Source: Tridacna crocea (taxonomy: Eukaryota; Mollusca; Bivalvia; Cardiida; Cardiidae). Taken from it: 64,000 bases of DNA. Shown here piece after piece: positions 1 through 9,973 of the stretch. The first letter of the stretch is position 1. Each line of letters starts with the position of its first letter. Below the pieces are notes generated by a model. That model saw only the letters and a program-made list of their open reading frames with translations, had not been told where the DNA came from and did no database searches. The position numbers were made by a program, and so were the translations under genes. The DNA lies in contig OX031068.1 in NCBI GenBank assembly GCA_943736015.1, positions 27,784,296 through 27,848,295 on the forward strand. Reading direction: 5' to 3'.

Positions 1-11
1 ATCAATAGTGC

Positions 12-465
12 AACCCTTTACCAAACAATCCCGACTTTAAAAACACTGGGAAAGAAGCCTTTTGAAAACATTGTGGAAAAAGGAGAAAATGCTGGTAATC
101 AGCATTTTGTCCTTTTCCCACAATGTTTTCTACCGTACCCCAGAATAATTGCGCCAGTTGAGTCACATTGAAATTTCTGTCTGCAGATTTTATGCTTTCA
201 ATTTGAAGAAAACTTAAATTTTGTCGTCTGGTACTTTAAAGACCCTGTTAACTCTTAACCAGACAACAAAATGTTGGACTGGCCCAAATTGAAAGCATTT
301 GCAAATTACAAAATACATGGACATGAAACTCAAATACTGAAATTTGTATTGGGAAGGGTAGAAAACATAGCGGTAAAAGGAGAAATTGCTGGTTACCAAT
401 ATTTTCTCCTTTTCTTACAATGTTTAAAAAAAAGGCTTGTTCACCTGGATCATTAAAAGTCAGGA
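12..465. mobile_element. two M1 MITEs (12-240 minus, 248-465 plus)
   Basis: The first is full length with weathered ends (AACCCTTTACC to GGTACTTTAA). The second starts TTAACTCTTAACC, has a mutated palindrome (GAAATTGCTGGTTACCAATA), and loses its right terminus after TTAAAAGTC. Confidence 0.8.
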
Positions 466-1016
466 GAAAAGCCTTTAAACCTTTACTCCATATATACTCA
501 TTTCTACACATTGCTTGTTGCAAAAAAAATCATCCTTATATTCCCAAAGCCTTTTAATTTTCATTCATAAAATCCCAGTAATCAAAAACCGTCCAAAAAC
601 ACGAGAAATTAGAGATTTGCTACGGCCCAGACTGACACCAACGGGAGACACATTTTATTTTTAGATGATCACTTTGTTCATTTACTTACAGCAATACACA
701 GAAGCTTCGAACATAGCGTCCAAAGAAGACATTATGGAAAATAATTATTACATGTTTGTTATGATAGGGAATTTAAGTTATGAGTCCCGTGCCAGTCACT
801 TGACATTCCCACAATGCTTTATTGATTTTTGGTGTGAAATCTAAAAAAAGCTTAAGAGGCTACGTAGCCTTTAAGGGAATACCATCAAAAAAAATTTTTT
901 TTTTTGTAATTTTATGAATCTTAATTATTGATGATTTGAATTATTTTTTCATATGATTTTCAGTGATACATATATTTTTTAATTTGGTGAGATGTAAAAA
1001 TTCTAAATACCTACCT
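466..1016. mobile_element. copy 1 of 0.55-kb element X
   Basis: Homologous in order to 27983-30125 and, inverted, to 53225-53768. Shared blocks include GAGAAATTAGAGATTTGCTA, GAAGACATTATGGAAAATAA, CATTCCCACAATGCTTTATT and TAATTTTATGAATCTTAATT. The right end is ATACCTACCTTTAA; the left end is blurred against the preceding M1. No ORF. Confidence 0.75.
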
Positions 1017-1023
1017 TTAAGCA

Positions 1024-1247
1024 ACTCATCCTTTACCAGACAACAAAATTTTAGCCTTGTCCAAATTGAAAACATTTCCAGACAACAAGATAAGCGTAAG
1101 TCAAATGGTGCAAATTTTCTTTGATAGGGTAGAAAATATTTTGGGAAAAGGAGAAAATGCTGGTTACCAGCATTTTCTCCTTTTCCCACTATGTTTTCAA
1201 AAGGCTTCTTCCCAGAGTTGTTCAAAGTTGGCTTTGTGTGGTGTAGG
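1024..1247 (+). mobile_element. M1 MITE
   Basis: Type-2 long arm (CAAATGGTGCAAATTTTCTTTG) with an intact central palindrome. Its right end abuts a pearl-like element 14 bp downstream. Confidence 0.85.
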
Positions 1248-1260
1248 ATGTATTGGTCAA

Positions 1261-2045
1261 TTTTTAGCTCACCTGAGCACAATGTGCTCAAGGGAAGCTT
1301 TTAGGATCACCCGTCGTGCGTCGTCCATCGTCAACAATTCTTTAAACATCAACTCCTCCTAAACCACTGGGCCAATTTGGACCAAACTTGGCTGGAATAT
1401 TCCTTGGGAGGTTCTCTTTAAAAATTGTTCACAGAATTGATTCTGTCAAAAACTCTGGTTGCCATGGCCACCAAATGGAATTTTCTAAGAAATTGTTTAA
1501 GAATCTTCTTCTCTGAAACTGCTGGTCAGATTTTAAAATAATTTCACAGAGATGTTCCTTTGGAGACCCTTTTCAAAAAGTGTTTGTGAAAGTTTGATTC
1601 ATCAAGAAACATGGCTCTGATGAATGGGGGCTACTTGCTCTATAGGGAAATGAAGAAATTCTTAAAAATTCTTCTCTGAAACCACTGGTCAGATTTTGAA
1701 ATAATTTCACAGAGATGTTCCTTGGATGACCCTTTTCAAAAAATTGTTTGTGAAATTTTGATTTCTCAAGAAACATTGCTCTGGTGAATGGGGGCCACTT
1801 GCACTATAGGGAAATGAAGAAATTCTTGAAAATTCTTCTTCTCTGGAATGGCAGGTCAGACTTTGAAATAATTTCACAGAGATGTTCCTTGGGTGACCTT
1901 TTTAAAAAATTAATTGTGAAATTTTGATTCGTCAAGAAACATAGGCTCTGGTGAATGAGGGCTACTTGCGCTATACGGACATGAAGAAGTTCTTGAAAAT
2001 TCTTTTTCTCTGAAATTGCTTATCAGATTTTAAAACAATTTCACA
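1261..2045 (+). mobile_element. pearl/Helentron-like element, truncated copy 1
   Basis: Starts TTTTTAGCTCACCTGAGC with the GAGCACAATGTGCTC hairpin, then CAACTCCTCCTAAACCACTG and about four tandem units (CTCTGAAAC...TGGTCAGATTTTGAAAT). The 3' end (GGGCCAT..TGGCCCTCTTG) is missing. The X-box motif reads GGTTGCCATGGCCACC, one base from palindromic. Confidence 0.8.
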
Positions 2046-2340
2046 ATGATCAGGTAAATAGTCACTTTGAAAAAAATATGCTCTTAACCCAAAAATCTCT
2101 ACAAGTAAGATAAAGCTTACCCCAGAGTACTTCCCATCACACATAATCACACCATACAAGTGGTCATCTCTCCCTTGCAAGAATATCCAAAGATGCTTGC
2201 TGTCCCCTCAGTTTGAAGCAAAGCATGGCTTGTTATTCCATGTTCCACAAGGTCCATGTGCAGATACAACAAGCACAACCTTTCCACAAATATACACACA
2301 CATACAGAGCACTCTTAACTTTAATACATTTAAACCTTGA

Positions 2341-2827
2341 AATCTTTACCAACAGACAAAACTTTAGACTATTTCAAATTAAAAGCACTTGCAGAAGACA
2401 AAATAAATGTAACTTAAACATAGACAAAAAATAAAAAATTGTTTCCAGCAGGGTAAAAACCATTCTGTGAAAAGAAAAAAGTGCCGGTTACGTACATTTT
2501 CTTGTTTTTCCATTAGGTTTCAAATGAAAGCCTTCTTCAACTCTTTACCACACTTTTATCCCCACTTTTAATGACCCTGATATAGAGGCCTTTTGAAAGA
2601 TATTGTAGGAAATGGAGAAAATACTGGTAACCAGCATTTCCTCCTCTTTACACAATGTTTTCGACCTTGCAGGAAAAAGGCTTCTATCTCAGGTTCATAA
2701 AAACCTGGGGTTGGTTGGGAAAGGGTTAAAACCAAGTTACCAGCATTTTTCTCCTTTTCGCACTGTTTTCAAAAGACTTTTATCTCAGGGTCATATAAAA
2801 ATCAGGGATTGTTTGTTAAAGGGTTAA
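2341..2827. mobile_element. M1 cluster including a short-arm/short-arm copy
   Basis: 2341-2538 is a diverged plus copy. 2539-2730 has the short arm at both ends (CTTTACCACACTTTTATCCC left, AAACCTGGGGTTGGTTGGG right), a rearranged form. 2733-2827 is a right half ending AAAGGGTTAA. Confidence 0.7.
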
Positions 2828-2900
2828 AACCAACAAGATGTAACAAGATGTATGTATTCAGTCTCTAGATCTACCTTTACATTGTGATATGGTACATTAC

Positions 2901-3025
2901 CACGGGGGTAATACCAAAATCGCTATTTCTGCTGTCGACCGAGCTGGTACTGCGTAAAGCTGCTGTCGACCGAGGAATACGGTTTTCGACCGAGCGGTAC
3001 GGCTGTCGACAGGGGGACAAGGTGA
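2901..3025 (+). repeat. left terminal inverted repeat of 5.7-kb element
   Basis: Begins CACGGGGGTAATACCAAAA and ends GGGGGACAAGGTGA. It contains three GTCGAC core sites plus one TTCGAC variant. Confidence 0.92.
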
Positions 3026-4210
3026 TTTAAATACGCTATAAGTGTGAAATTGTACTGTATGTTTCTATATTTTTGGGTTCAAACAGTTTCTGAAATATTT
3101 TGCTATTGTTTTAAGTGTTTTGGAAGTTTGGCTAATATCCTGTTTTAACACTGAGCGCAGTTAATCGTGAAAATATGTAAAATAAGTATTTTCGGGGAAA
3201 TGCGTGATTCTTATTCAGTGTCATGGCAAATCGTGGGCGGTACAATGCAGATATATCATAAGTATACATGATTACCTTTTATTTGTGTGTGTGCATGCGC
3301 TTATATGCATCTATGGCACCTTTTATGTTTTCGCTGATACTGCTGTCGATGATCTGAAAGTTTACCGGGTACGGTTGTCGACGTTACTGGATACGGCTGT
3401 CGATGATTGATCGAGAGTGCAACCGACAGATTTTTCTGGGAAATAACCAGTTAAACAATAAAATTTCTGTTACATTCTTCGTCAGTCATTGTGTCCTTCG
3501 AAAGGGTTACAGTTTGTTGATTCAGCTGTCAGTCTAGACGATTGTGTCGCTACTAGTGCTATGATTCATTCATTTCAACGAATAAAATGGATGTATACAT
3601 GCAGTTTGTACGTCCTGATAAATGCAAAACACTGTTGTGTATCCGTACTTTTTGGCACAAGCATTTACTCATGGGTAAAAAGCAAGTCCTGTGGTTTGTG
3701 CACTCTTCAAGAACATGCAGTTAAGCAGATAGCAATGTTTAGTGTTTGGTGCGGACCGTTTAGTTCGACAATTTGGACCAATAGCTTGTAAGGAATTATT
3801 AACTCTGCAGTTATCGTGTGCGAAATCAGGTTTACATGTGAGCTGTGACGCAGGAAAATAGCAGTTATTGCATATGCGTACAGCAAAGGTTTAGGCGATC
3901 CTGCGCATCCCCACAGTCTCTTTCTCTAATGGAATCAGATCATCATACAACATACGGAAGTAGCCAAACTTTCCATTTTCTGGATTTAGAGTTTTTTACG
4001 AAATTGTAGGGCCTGTGACGGATGCCTTGAGCACGCATGTTCAATGACTTCGTGATGGGCAGTGCACTTATACGAATAGTAGCAGCATATGTATTCAAGC
4101 ATTTCGACGTTACACCAAAATGCGTCACTGTAAGTCCAGGAATTGGCCCAACTAGTACACTATACATTAACCTGAAATACACATATACACGTATAACACA
4201 AAATAAAAGG
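3026..4210. other. interior of 5.7-kb element, no gene seen
   Basis: Apart from the subterminal sites, only short ORFs (about 68, 100 and 79 codons at 3204, 3489 and 3943-4182) without recognisable motifs. Position 4182 marks the left edge of an AT-rich stretch before the foldback. Confidence 0.5.
3340..3412 (+). repeat. left subterminal TACGGCTGTCGA-type sites
   Basis: Three spaced variants (CTGCTGTCGATGAT, GTACGGTTGTCGACG, ATACGGCTGTCGATGATT) repeat the core motif of the TIR. They mirror those at 8108-8185. Confidence 0.7.
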
Positions 4211-4516
4211 ATTTGAGAAAAATTATTTGTTGAGAAAATGCAAGTGTTTGCCTTTCACAAATCATAGCAGTATGCAGAAGTCAGATGTCAGAAGCATGAT
4301 ATACGATGGATATCCTTGCAAGTAGGATATTATGCCATGGCTCTGTTACCATAGCAACCAAAATGCTGTTTTCTGTTCACTTAAAACTTTCAAAGAGAAT
4401 ATTTGCAATGGTATCCATCATATACCATGCTTCTGATACTAAAATCCTGCATACCGCTATGATTTTGTAAAAGGCAAACACTTGCATTTTCTCAAACAAA
4501 TAATTTTTCTCAAATC
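4211..4516. repeat. foldback element nested in the 5.7-kb element
   Basis: Arms of about 120 bp: ATTTGAGAAAAATTATTTGT at the left is inverted at the right, followed by GCAAGTGTTTGCCTTT and, further in, a degenerate TCAGAAGCATGRTATAYGATG block. No ORF, so a non-autonomous TIR element. Confidence 0.75.
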
Positions 4517-6224
4517 GGTGTTATATGTGTCAAATCAGTAAAAAATTTGAACTTGGAATGATCTTGGAACATGAAGAATGGTCTTGGAAAGAGAAACATT
4601 TTGACGTAAATTCCATGTAATCCGTCCAAATTTATAAGGAAATTATAGAGGTCTAAAATTCTGTTGTGCGAGTCCAAAATGAGACTGTAAGCTGATCATC
4701 ACATATGAAATCATTATCTTAATTAACATACCTATGCAATTTAATGCTGTGTGACATGGTGTCAGAAGATGCATTTATTCGGAATATAAACCTTTGTATC
4801 TTTTCTTATTTCTGATCCAAACATAGATTTTAAGGTTTCTTTGAAACCGCCTCGGTGAGGCGGTTCTAATGATCAACCAAAACCTATGTTTTAAACAAAA
4901 ATAAGAAAAATAGCCCATACCCCTGCAAACCCCACTTTTCACTTCATAAAGTAGGGTTCACATGGGTTTGAACTGCATGGGAATGTTAACGTAATGAATA
5001 GTCACTTTGAAGCAAATACGCTCAAAGTTGACGGCATATAGAAAAATTCCCAGATAATGGACAAAATGCAATCTTTGCATCCAGTGCAATTGAATTTTTT
5101 TCTTATTGATTAGAAACTCCTAACCGTTTGCTGAAAATCTGGAAAGTTTTCTTTGACCAGGTCAAAATATTTCAAAGCATGCAGCCGCTCTCTAGAGATA
5201 GCCATTGCAAATTACTCAAGGGCCATATCTGCTGAGCAACCCTACCGATTACCATGACATTTGTTGCGAAATGTTCCTCTCTCCATAGGCGCTTGAAGTT
5301 CTTCGCTCTGAAAACCCCCTCAAAATGCTAAATATCAAGGTTAATATTGACGCAATCTATATGCAATTTCGTAATGGCTCATGTAGCAAAACTATTTAGA
5401 ATTTTTGACCTGTTTTTGCATTTATACGTCAAGCGCATGTGCTCTTTCCGACATCATTCTTCAAGAGTATTTGCACATGTTTGCAGCCCTATTCCTTTAT
5501 CAAAGTACTGAAAATACTGACAGACTAGCGAATTTGGAACTAGTGTATGGTTATGGTAAATGTAAATCTTTGTTGATTTATACCTGATTGAAGAAATATT
5601 GTCATATCTGGTTTCTGGGTCTGTTCCAGGTCCATCGGTTCAATCTGGTCATTAATCCAAGTTAGTTCAATTCAAATGCAGTTCAATCCATTGACTTTAC
5701 CCGACGCTCTTGACTATTTTCTTCTCTAGGAAATATTACGATAAACCTCGGTTTGTTAACTTTCAATTTAAAACAGGTTTTTTTTGTTGAGATGAAATCT
5801 CCTGCCTAAAAAGACATCTTCAGACAGAAAGAAATAAGAGGTAAATTGTGTTTTGCATGTACACCTTGCCTTTTAGTTATTTCCGTAGCATAGCATTTCA
5901 AAAGATAAGACAAATATGATGCGGCCTATAAACAAAATTAATACGAAGTTTCGTGAAATTTTGTCCAATAGTTAAAAAGATATCAGTCAGTAATGGAAAC
6001 ATACATCAAGCCCCCCCCCCTTTCCGATGACACGACATCAAATGAAAAAATGAAGAAGGAATCTTTATCGGTGGACTATCGTAAGGAATACATTAAGGAT
6101 GTTTCACCAATTTTCATCAAGGATTTTAAAAGATGTCTGTCTGGACAGAGGAGCAGACAGACAGTGTGGAACAAGATCAGGCTACACAGTCTGTGCAATC
6201 TGATCTTGGATCTAAACTATAATG
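4517..6224. other. interior of 5.7-kb element, no gene seen
   Basis: A short hairpin GAACCGCCTCGGTGAGGCGGTTC-like lies near 4845-4866. A 117-codon ORF starts at 5993 (METYIKPPPLSDDTTS), runs through a C-run, and overlaps the following foldback, which argues against it being a gene. Nothing else is recognised. Confidence 0.45.
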
Positions 6225-6353
6225 TTATTAATCAAGTTATTTCGTATTGGCCCAGTTACAGGTCCGAGGTCAGCCGTATTGGCCCGAGGCCGAGGATCAA
6301 TACGGCTGACCGAGGACCTGTAACTGGGCAATACGAAATCACTTGATTAATGA
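6225..6353. repeat. palindromic foldback with CGTATTGGCCC arms
   Basis: Arms of about 62 bp (left TTATTAATCAAGTTATTTCG, right its near-exact inverse) carry internal GGTCAGCCGTATTG steps. Degenerate CGTATTG/GATCAATACG-type motifs continue at 6600-6670, suggesting remains of a second copy. Confidence 0.75.
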
Positions 6354-6365
6354 CAATTTTATTAA

Positions 6366-6505
6366 TTAACCCTTTTACGACCCTGAAAAAGAAGCCTTCT
6401 GAAAAGATTGTGAGAAAAGGAGAAAATGCTGGAAACCAGTATTTTCTCCTTTTTTCCCCACAATGTTTTCAACCCTGCTGGAAACAAATACCAATTTTGG
6501 GTTAC
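6366..6505 (-). mobile_element. M1 MITE, partial
   Basis: Starts TTAACCCTTTTACGACC, 13 bp beyond the preceding foldback. The palindrome is intact, and the long arm is replaced by unrelated sequence after TACCAATTTTGG. Confidence 0.7.
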
Positions 6506-6871
6506 GTTTACTTTGCCGCCTCTTTGAACGTGATTGGCTAAAAGTAAGCGCAGACGCTCACGCAAGTGAACTTTTGGCCAATCACAATCAAGGATTTCTG
6601 TATTGGTCGCGGGTCATCAATATTGATACGAGGTCAACTGTATTGATCGGAGGCCAAGTCGTATTAAGCCTGGGTCACGACATGTGTACTATACGAAGTC
6701 AGAAATGTGACTGGTATCTCGTGGACCGGTTTCCATGTATAACTTCTATATATCCAATAGTTAATTAATAATAACCGATAATGGGATATTTTTCTTTTAC
6801 AAAAATATACACATCCGCCAGAATGTTTTATTTAACCTTTTTTTAAGCAGGTTGAGGAATTATACAGTTAA

Positions 6872-7092
6872 TTAACCCATTACCACAAAAATTTTAGATC
6901 TATCCAAATTGAAAGCATTTGGAGATGACAATTTCAAAGTGGCTCAAATGGTGCAATTTTGCTTTGATAGGAAAAAAACCTAGGAAAAGGAGAAAATGCT
7001 GGTTACCAGCATTTTCTCCTTTTCCAACAATGATTTCAAAAGGCTTCTTCCTCACGGGCGTTAAAAGTTGTTGTTGTGTGGTAAAGGGTTAA
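6872..7092 (+). mobile_element. M1 MITE, type-2 long arm
   Basis: TTAA at both ends. The long arm carries GACAATTTCAAAGTGGCTCA and CAAATGGTGCAATTTTGC, a subfamily distinct from the GTGACTGAAAAATTG type. Confidence 0.88.
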
Positions 7093-7118
7093 CAGCAACG
7101 GATGCAATAGTCAACTAT

Positions 7119-7347
7119 TTAACTCTTTACAAAACCAAACATTTTACGGCCCTCCACATTAAAAGCTGTTCCAGACAATAAAGTTAAATGTGATTAAATT
7201 GATGAAAACATTCTAAAAGGGTTGAAAAAACACGAGAAAAGGGGAAAATGCTTGTATCTAGTATTTCCTATTTCTTTTCCCGCAATGTTTTCAAAGGGCT
7301 TCTTCCCCACTAATGTGAAAACTTGGGATTGTGTGGTAAAAGGTTAA
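7119..7347 (+). mobile_element. M1 MITE, diverged
   Basis: Full length, TTAACTCTTTAC to GGTAAAAGGTTAA. The central palindrome is eroded (ATGCTTGTATCTAGTATTTC). Confidence 0.75.
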
Positions 7348-8107
7348 TATACAAGACGTTAAACAACAGTTTAACATATCACTTTCGCATTCAAAATGAT
7401 CTAAATAAGGAATGACTGGAGGAATGAGAAAGGTTCCCTGGCCAGTTAGGGTTTGTGTAGCTGGGATTTGCTACAAGTCACCTGGAGGTATTACTTTTAT
7501 ATCTATTCATACTTTTATGTACTCCGGGGTAGGAATCAGTGATATGAGCCTGATTTGCATATAGGTCACTTACTTTACCTATAAGCAAGCATCATGTACC
7601 TTATCAATGACATCTTGTACAATCTACTGCTTTAAAAGTGGACAAGTTCAAATTGGGATGGTAGAGACCCTGCGCTTGAAGTCAAAGTTGTCGTAATGAC
7701 TGAATTAAGATTCTTAACAGTAAGGAGTATTTTTTGTGAGGCAGTATTTTGAAACTGTGGGGTTTTTTGTTTACATTGAGTCTGACTCAATCTGGATGCC
7801 TATAGACTAGCTTTGCTAGTCTAAAATCATATTTTGCAGTTTTATTCTTAATCTGATTTGACCTTTACATGTTTAAGTATTTACATCTGTGACCAGCCTT
7901 GTAGTCTGTTGTGTGAACTATATACGGACGAGTTAAGGGTGGAGTCATTCTTGGCGACTGTTGCGACTTTTAAGACACCAGTCCGTACAAACATACAATT
8001 TTCTTCATGGCTCCCAGTGAAATCTGCCTTATAGTGGAGATTTCAGTAATAGTCATAGAATAAATCATGTATTTTAACACAGATACATGAAATGTAGTTT
8101 TCATATT
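7348..8107. other. interior of 5.7-kb element, no gene seen
   Basis: AT-rich, no ORF of note and no further inverted structure recognised. Confidence 0.4.
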
Positions 8108-8185
8108 TTGTCGACAGCCGTATCATTCAGACTACGAAACCATCGACAGCCGTATCACTGGTAATCGACATCCGTATCCTGATAT
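8108..8185 (-). repeat. right subterminal TCGACAGCCGTA-type sites
   Basis: Three variants in the opposite orientation (TGTCGACAGCCGTATCA, CATCGACAGCCGTATCAC, AATCGACATCCGTATCC), matching the left-side array. Confidence 0.7.
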
Positions 8186-8488
8186 TTTTCAAAGGTCCAT
8201 AAAATCTTCCAGAGTGCATGAATTATGCCAAACACACTTTGTTGTAGAAGCGTAAATGATACACGAAATATATAAGGCGTTTTGTTGCTTTCGTACCTTT
8301 TATAATGCATTAGATTAATGATATTCTATGTAAATTGATTTTTTTCGAAAGAATGGGTATTTTATAGTGTTTTTCAGCGTCACAACTCTCTATAAGTGAA
8401 CAGACAAATAACACGTTGTCTGTTTAAAAGATTGATAGCGTTTGTAAATGTGAATACTTACGTTTTTGCTTCTCCAAGGGCATCAAAG

Positions 8489-8613
8489 TCACCTTGTCCC
8501 CCTGTCGACAGCCGTACTGCTCGGTCGAAAACCGTATTCCTCGGTCGACAGCAGCTTTACGCAGTACCAGCTCGGTCGACAGCAGAAATAGCGATTTTGG
8601 TATTACCCCCGTG
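8489..8613 (-). repeat. right terminal inverted repeat of 5.7-kb element
   Basis: Reverse complement of 2901-3025 with 124 of 125 bases equal by my alignment. The near identity implies recent insertion or gene conversion between the ends. Confidence 0.92.
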
Positions 8614-8753
8614 ATTACGCTTGACTCAAACTACTTAAAAATTGAACATCTCTGAGCTTCATAAACTTAGTAACTTATTTGGTTTACTTTCATTGTAAGG
8701 GAAGCTCTTACAACAACTACTAATCAATCACTATTATTTCTTTCAAAGAAACT

Positions 8754-8968
8754 TTAACCCATTACCACACAATCCCTACTTTTGATGACCCTGAGTAGGA
8801 AGCCTGTAGAAAACCTTGAAGGAAAAGGAGAAACTCCTTTTCCCACAATGTTTTCTACCCTTCACAAGACAAATTTCAAGTTTTCAATGACTTTTTTTTT
8901 TTGTCGTCACAAATGCTTTCGATTGACAAACCTAAAGTTTTGTGGCTTGGTAATGACTAATGAGTTAA
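8754..8968 (-). mobile_element. M1 MITE with loop deletion
   Basis: TTAACCCATTACCACACAATC to GAGTTAA. The hairpin tip is deleted, leaving GGAGAAACTCC, as in replication slippage across a palindrome. A T-run interrupts the long arm. Confidence 0.85.
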
Positions 8969-9000
8969 CAAGCAAAAGCAATTGTACTGTGTTGTGAGTA

Positions 9001-9744
9001 TGAGGGTTGTCCTGAAAGTTCCTGGAATTGTGCCAGAACTTTTTTTGCGTATATATTATACATACACAAAAACATTTTAATCATAGAAAACTAGTCTTAT
9101 GTAGCTCTGAATAACGAAAATGGTGAATACAGTGAAAAATGTCACTGTACCGTCAAAAATAAAATTTCACCAACATCCATCCAGAGCACATTACGGTTCT
9201 TTTGCAATGTTAGGTGACATTCAACAACTCTGGGCACGCTTAAAGTTTAGGGAATGGTTCGCCTTTCCCAATCAGTAGTCCCCAATCGCAAGGCATTTCC
9301 AGTATCTCTGAAGTCATTTATTGAAAAGGTGAATTACCGTGTTTAATTTAAAGGCTGCCATGAATTTTCAAAGTTAATATGATTTAAAAAGATAGCTATG
9401 AAGCATTTTCTTTATCTCAGGAAAAACAATTAACCAAGTGCCAGATGATAGATCGCTCCTCCCACTAATGTCACATGGTACGTGAATCAGGAATTCGGGA
9501 CAAACAACCTAGATACCTGGGCTTAGCTTGGAGATATTATGAAACTTACAGGAGATTTTCCTACCATAAAACTATTATTCTAGATAACATAAGCATGAGA
9601 CCAGGTTATGAAAAGACACTTACTTCTTTTTGTATTATGTTTATCGAAGTTATGGAATGTGAGAATTCTAAAAGAACACAATTTTATAACTCTTACATTT
9701 GATAATGTATTTACATTAAACTCATACTCCCTAAAAAGTACTAA
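9001..9744. other. unassigned; possible decayed mariner-like remnant
   Basis: At 9004 GAGGGTTGTCCTGAAAGTTC resembles a mariner-type terminus, and 9190-9300 (CATTACGGTTCTTTTGCAAT) has a loosely coding look. I could not identify a transposase. The remainder is featureless. Confidence 0.25.
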
Positions 9745-9973
9745 AATCATTTATTTTTAACACAATTCATATGCTACAATTACAAAATTCTGAATTTGAA
9801 AACTCACCTTACAAAAATCTTTTCATTATTTAGTCCGCAATATGTTCCTCGTCAATTTAATCATTTATTTTTAACACAATTCATATGCTACAATTACAAA
9901 ATTCTGAATTTGAAAACTCACCTCACAAAAATCTTTTCATTATTTAGTCCGCAATATGTTCCTCGTCAATTTA
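9745..9973 (+). repeat. 114-bp tandem duplication
   Basis: Two head-to-tail copies (AATCATTTATTTTTAACACA) with period 114. The only difference I see is ACCTTACA versus ACCTCACA. Recent local duplication, non-coding. Confidence 0.9.

Larger units (their letters stand above)
2901..8613. mobile_element. 5.7-kb TIR transposon without recognisable transposase
   Basis: The 125-bp ends (2901-3025 and 8489-8613) are inverted copies differing at one position (near 2994). They start CACGGGGGTAATACC and are flanked by ATTAC at 2896-2900 and 8614-8618, a 5-bp target duplication. Both ends carry repeats of CTGTCGACCGAG/TACGGCTGTCGA, and further copies sit inside each end (3340-3410 and 8108-8185), as expected for transposase-binding sites. 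No ORF above about 120 codons lies inside and none resembles a transposase. A CAC-initial terminus with 5-bp duplication is the pattern of Transib/RAG-like elements, but without a protein this stays inference. Nested inside are foldbacks (4211-4516, 6225-6353) and three M1 MITEs. Confidence 0.85.

Noticed and set aside
941-1291. 116-codon ORF sharing MSTLCSGELK with the mariner reading frame
   Set aside because: The shared residues come from the AGCTCACC end of the pearl-like element lying in both places, not from a common gene. The true mariner start is the internal ATG at 13446.
5993-6346. 117-codon ORF inside the 5.7-kb element as a transposase
   Set aside because: It contains a C-run and ends within a foldback. 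No HTH or DDE motif is visible.
2901-8613. Firm assignment of the 5.7-kb element to RAG/Transib
   Set aside because: Only end sequence and target length support it. No protein evidence is present, so it stays a hypothesis.
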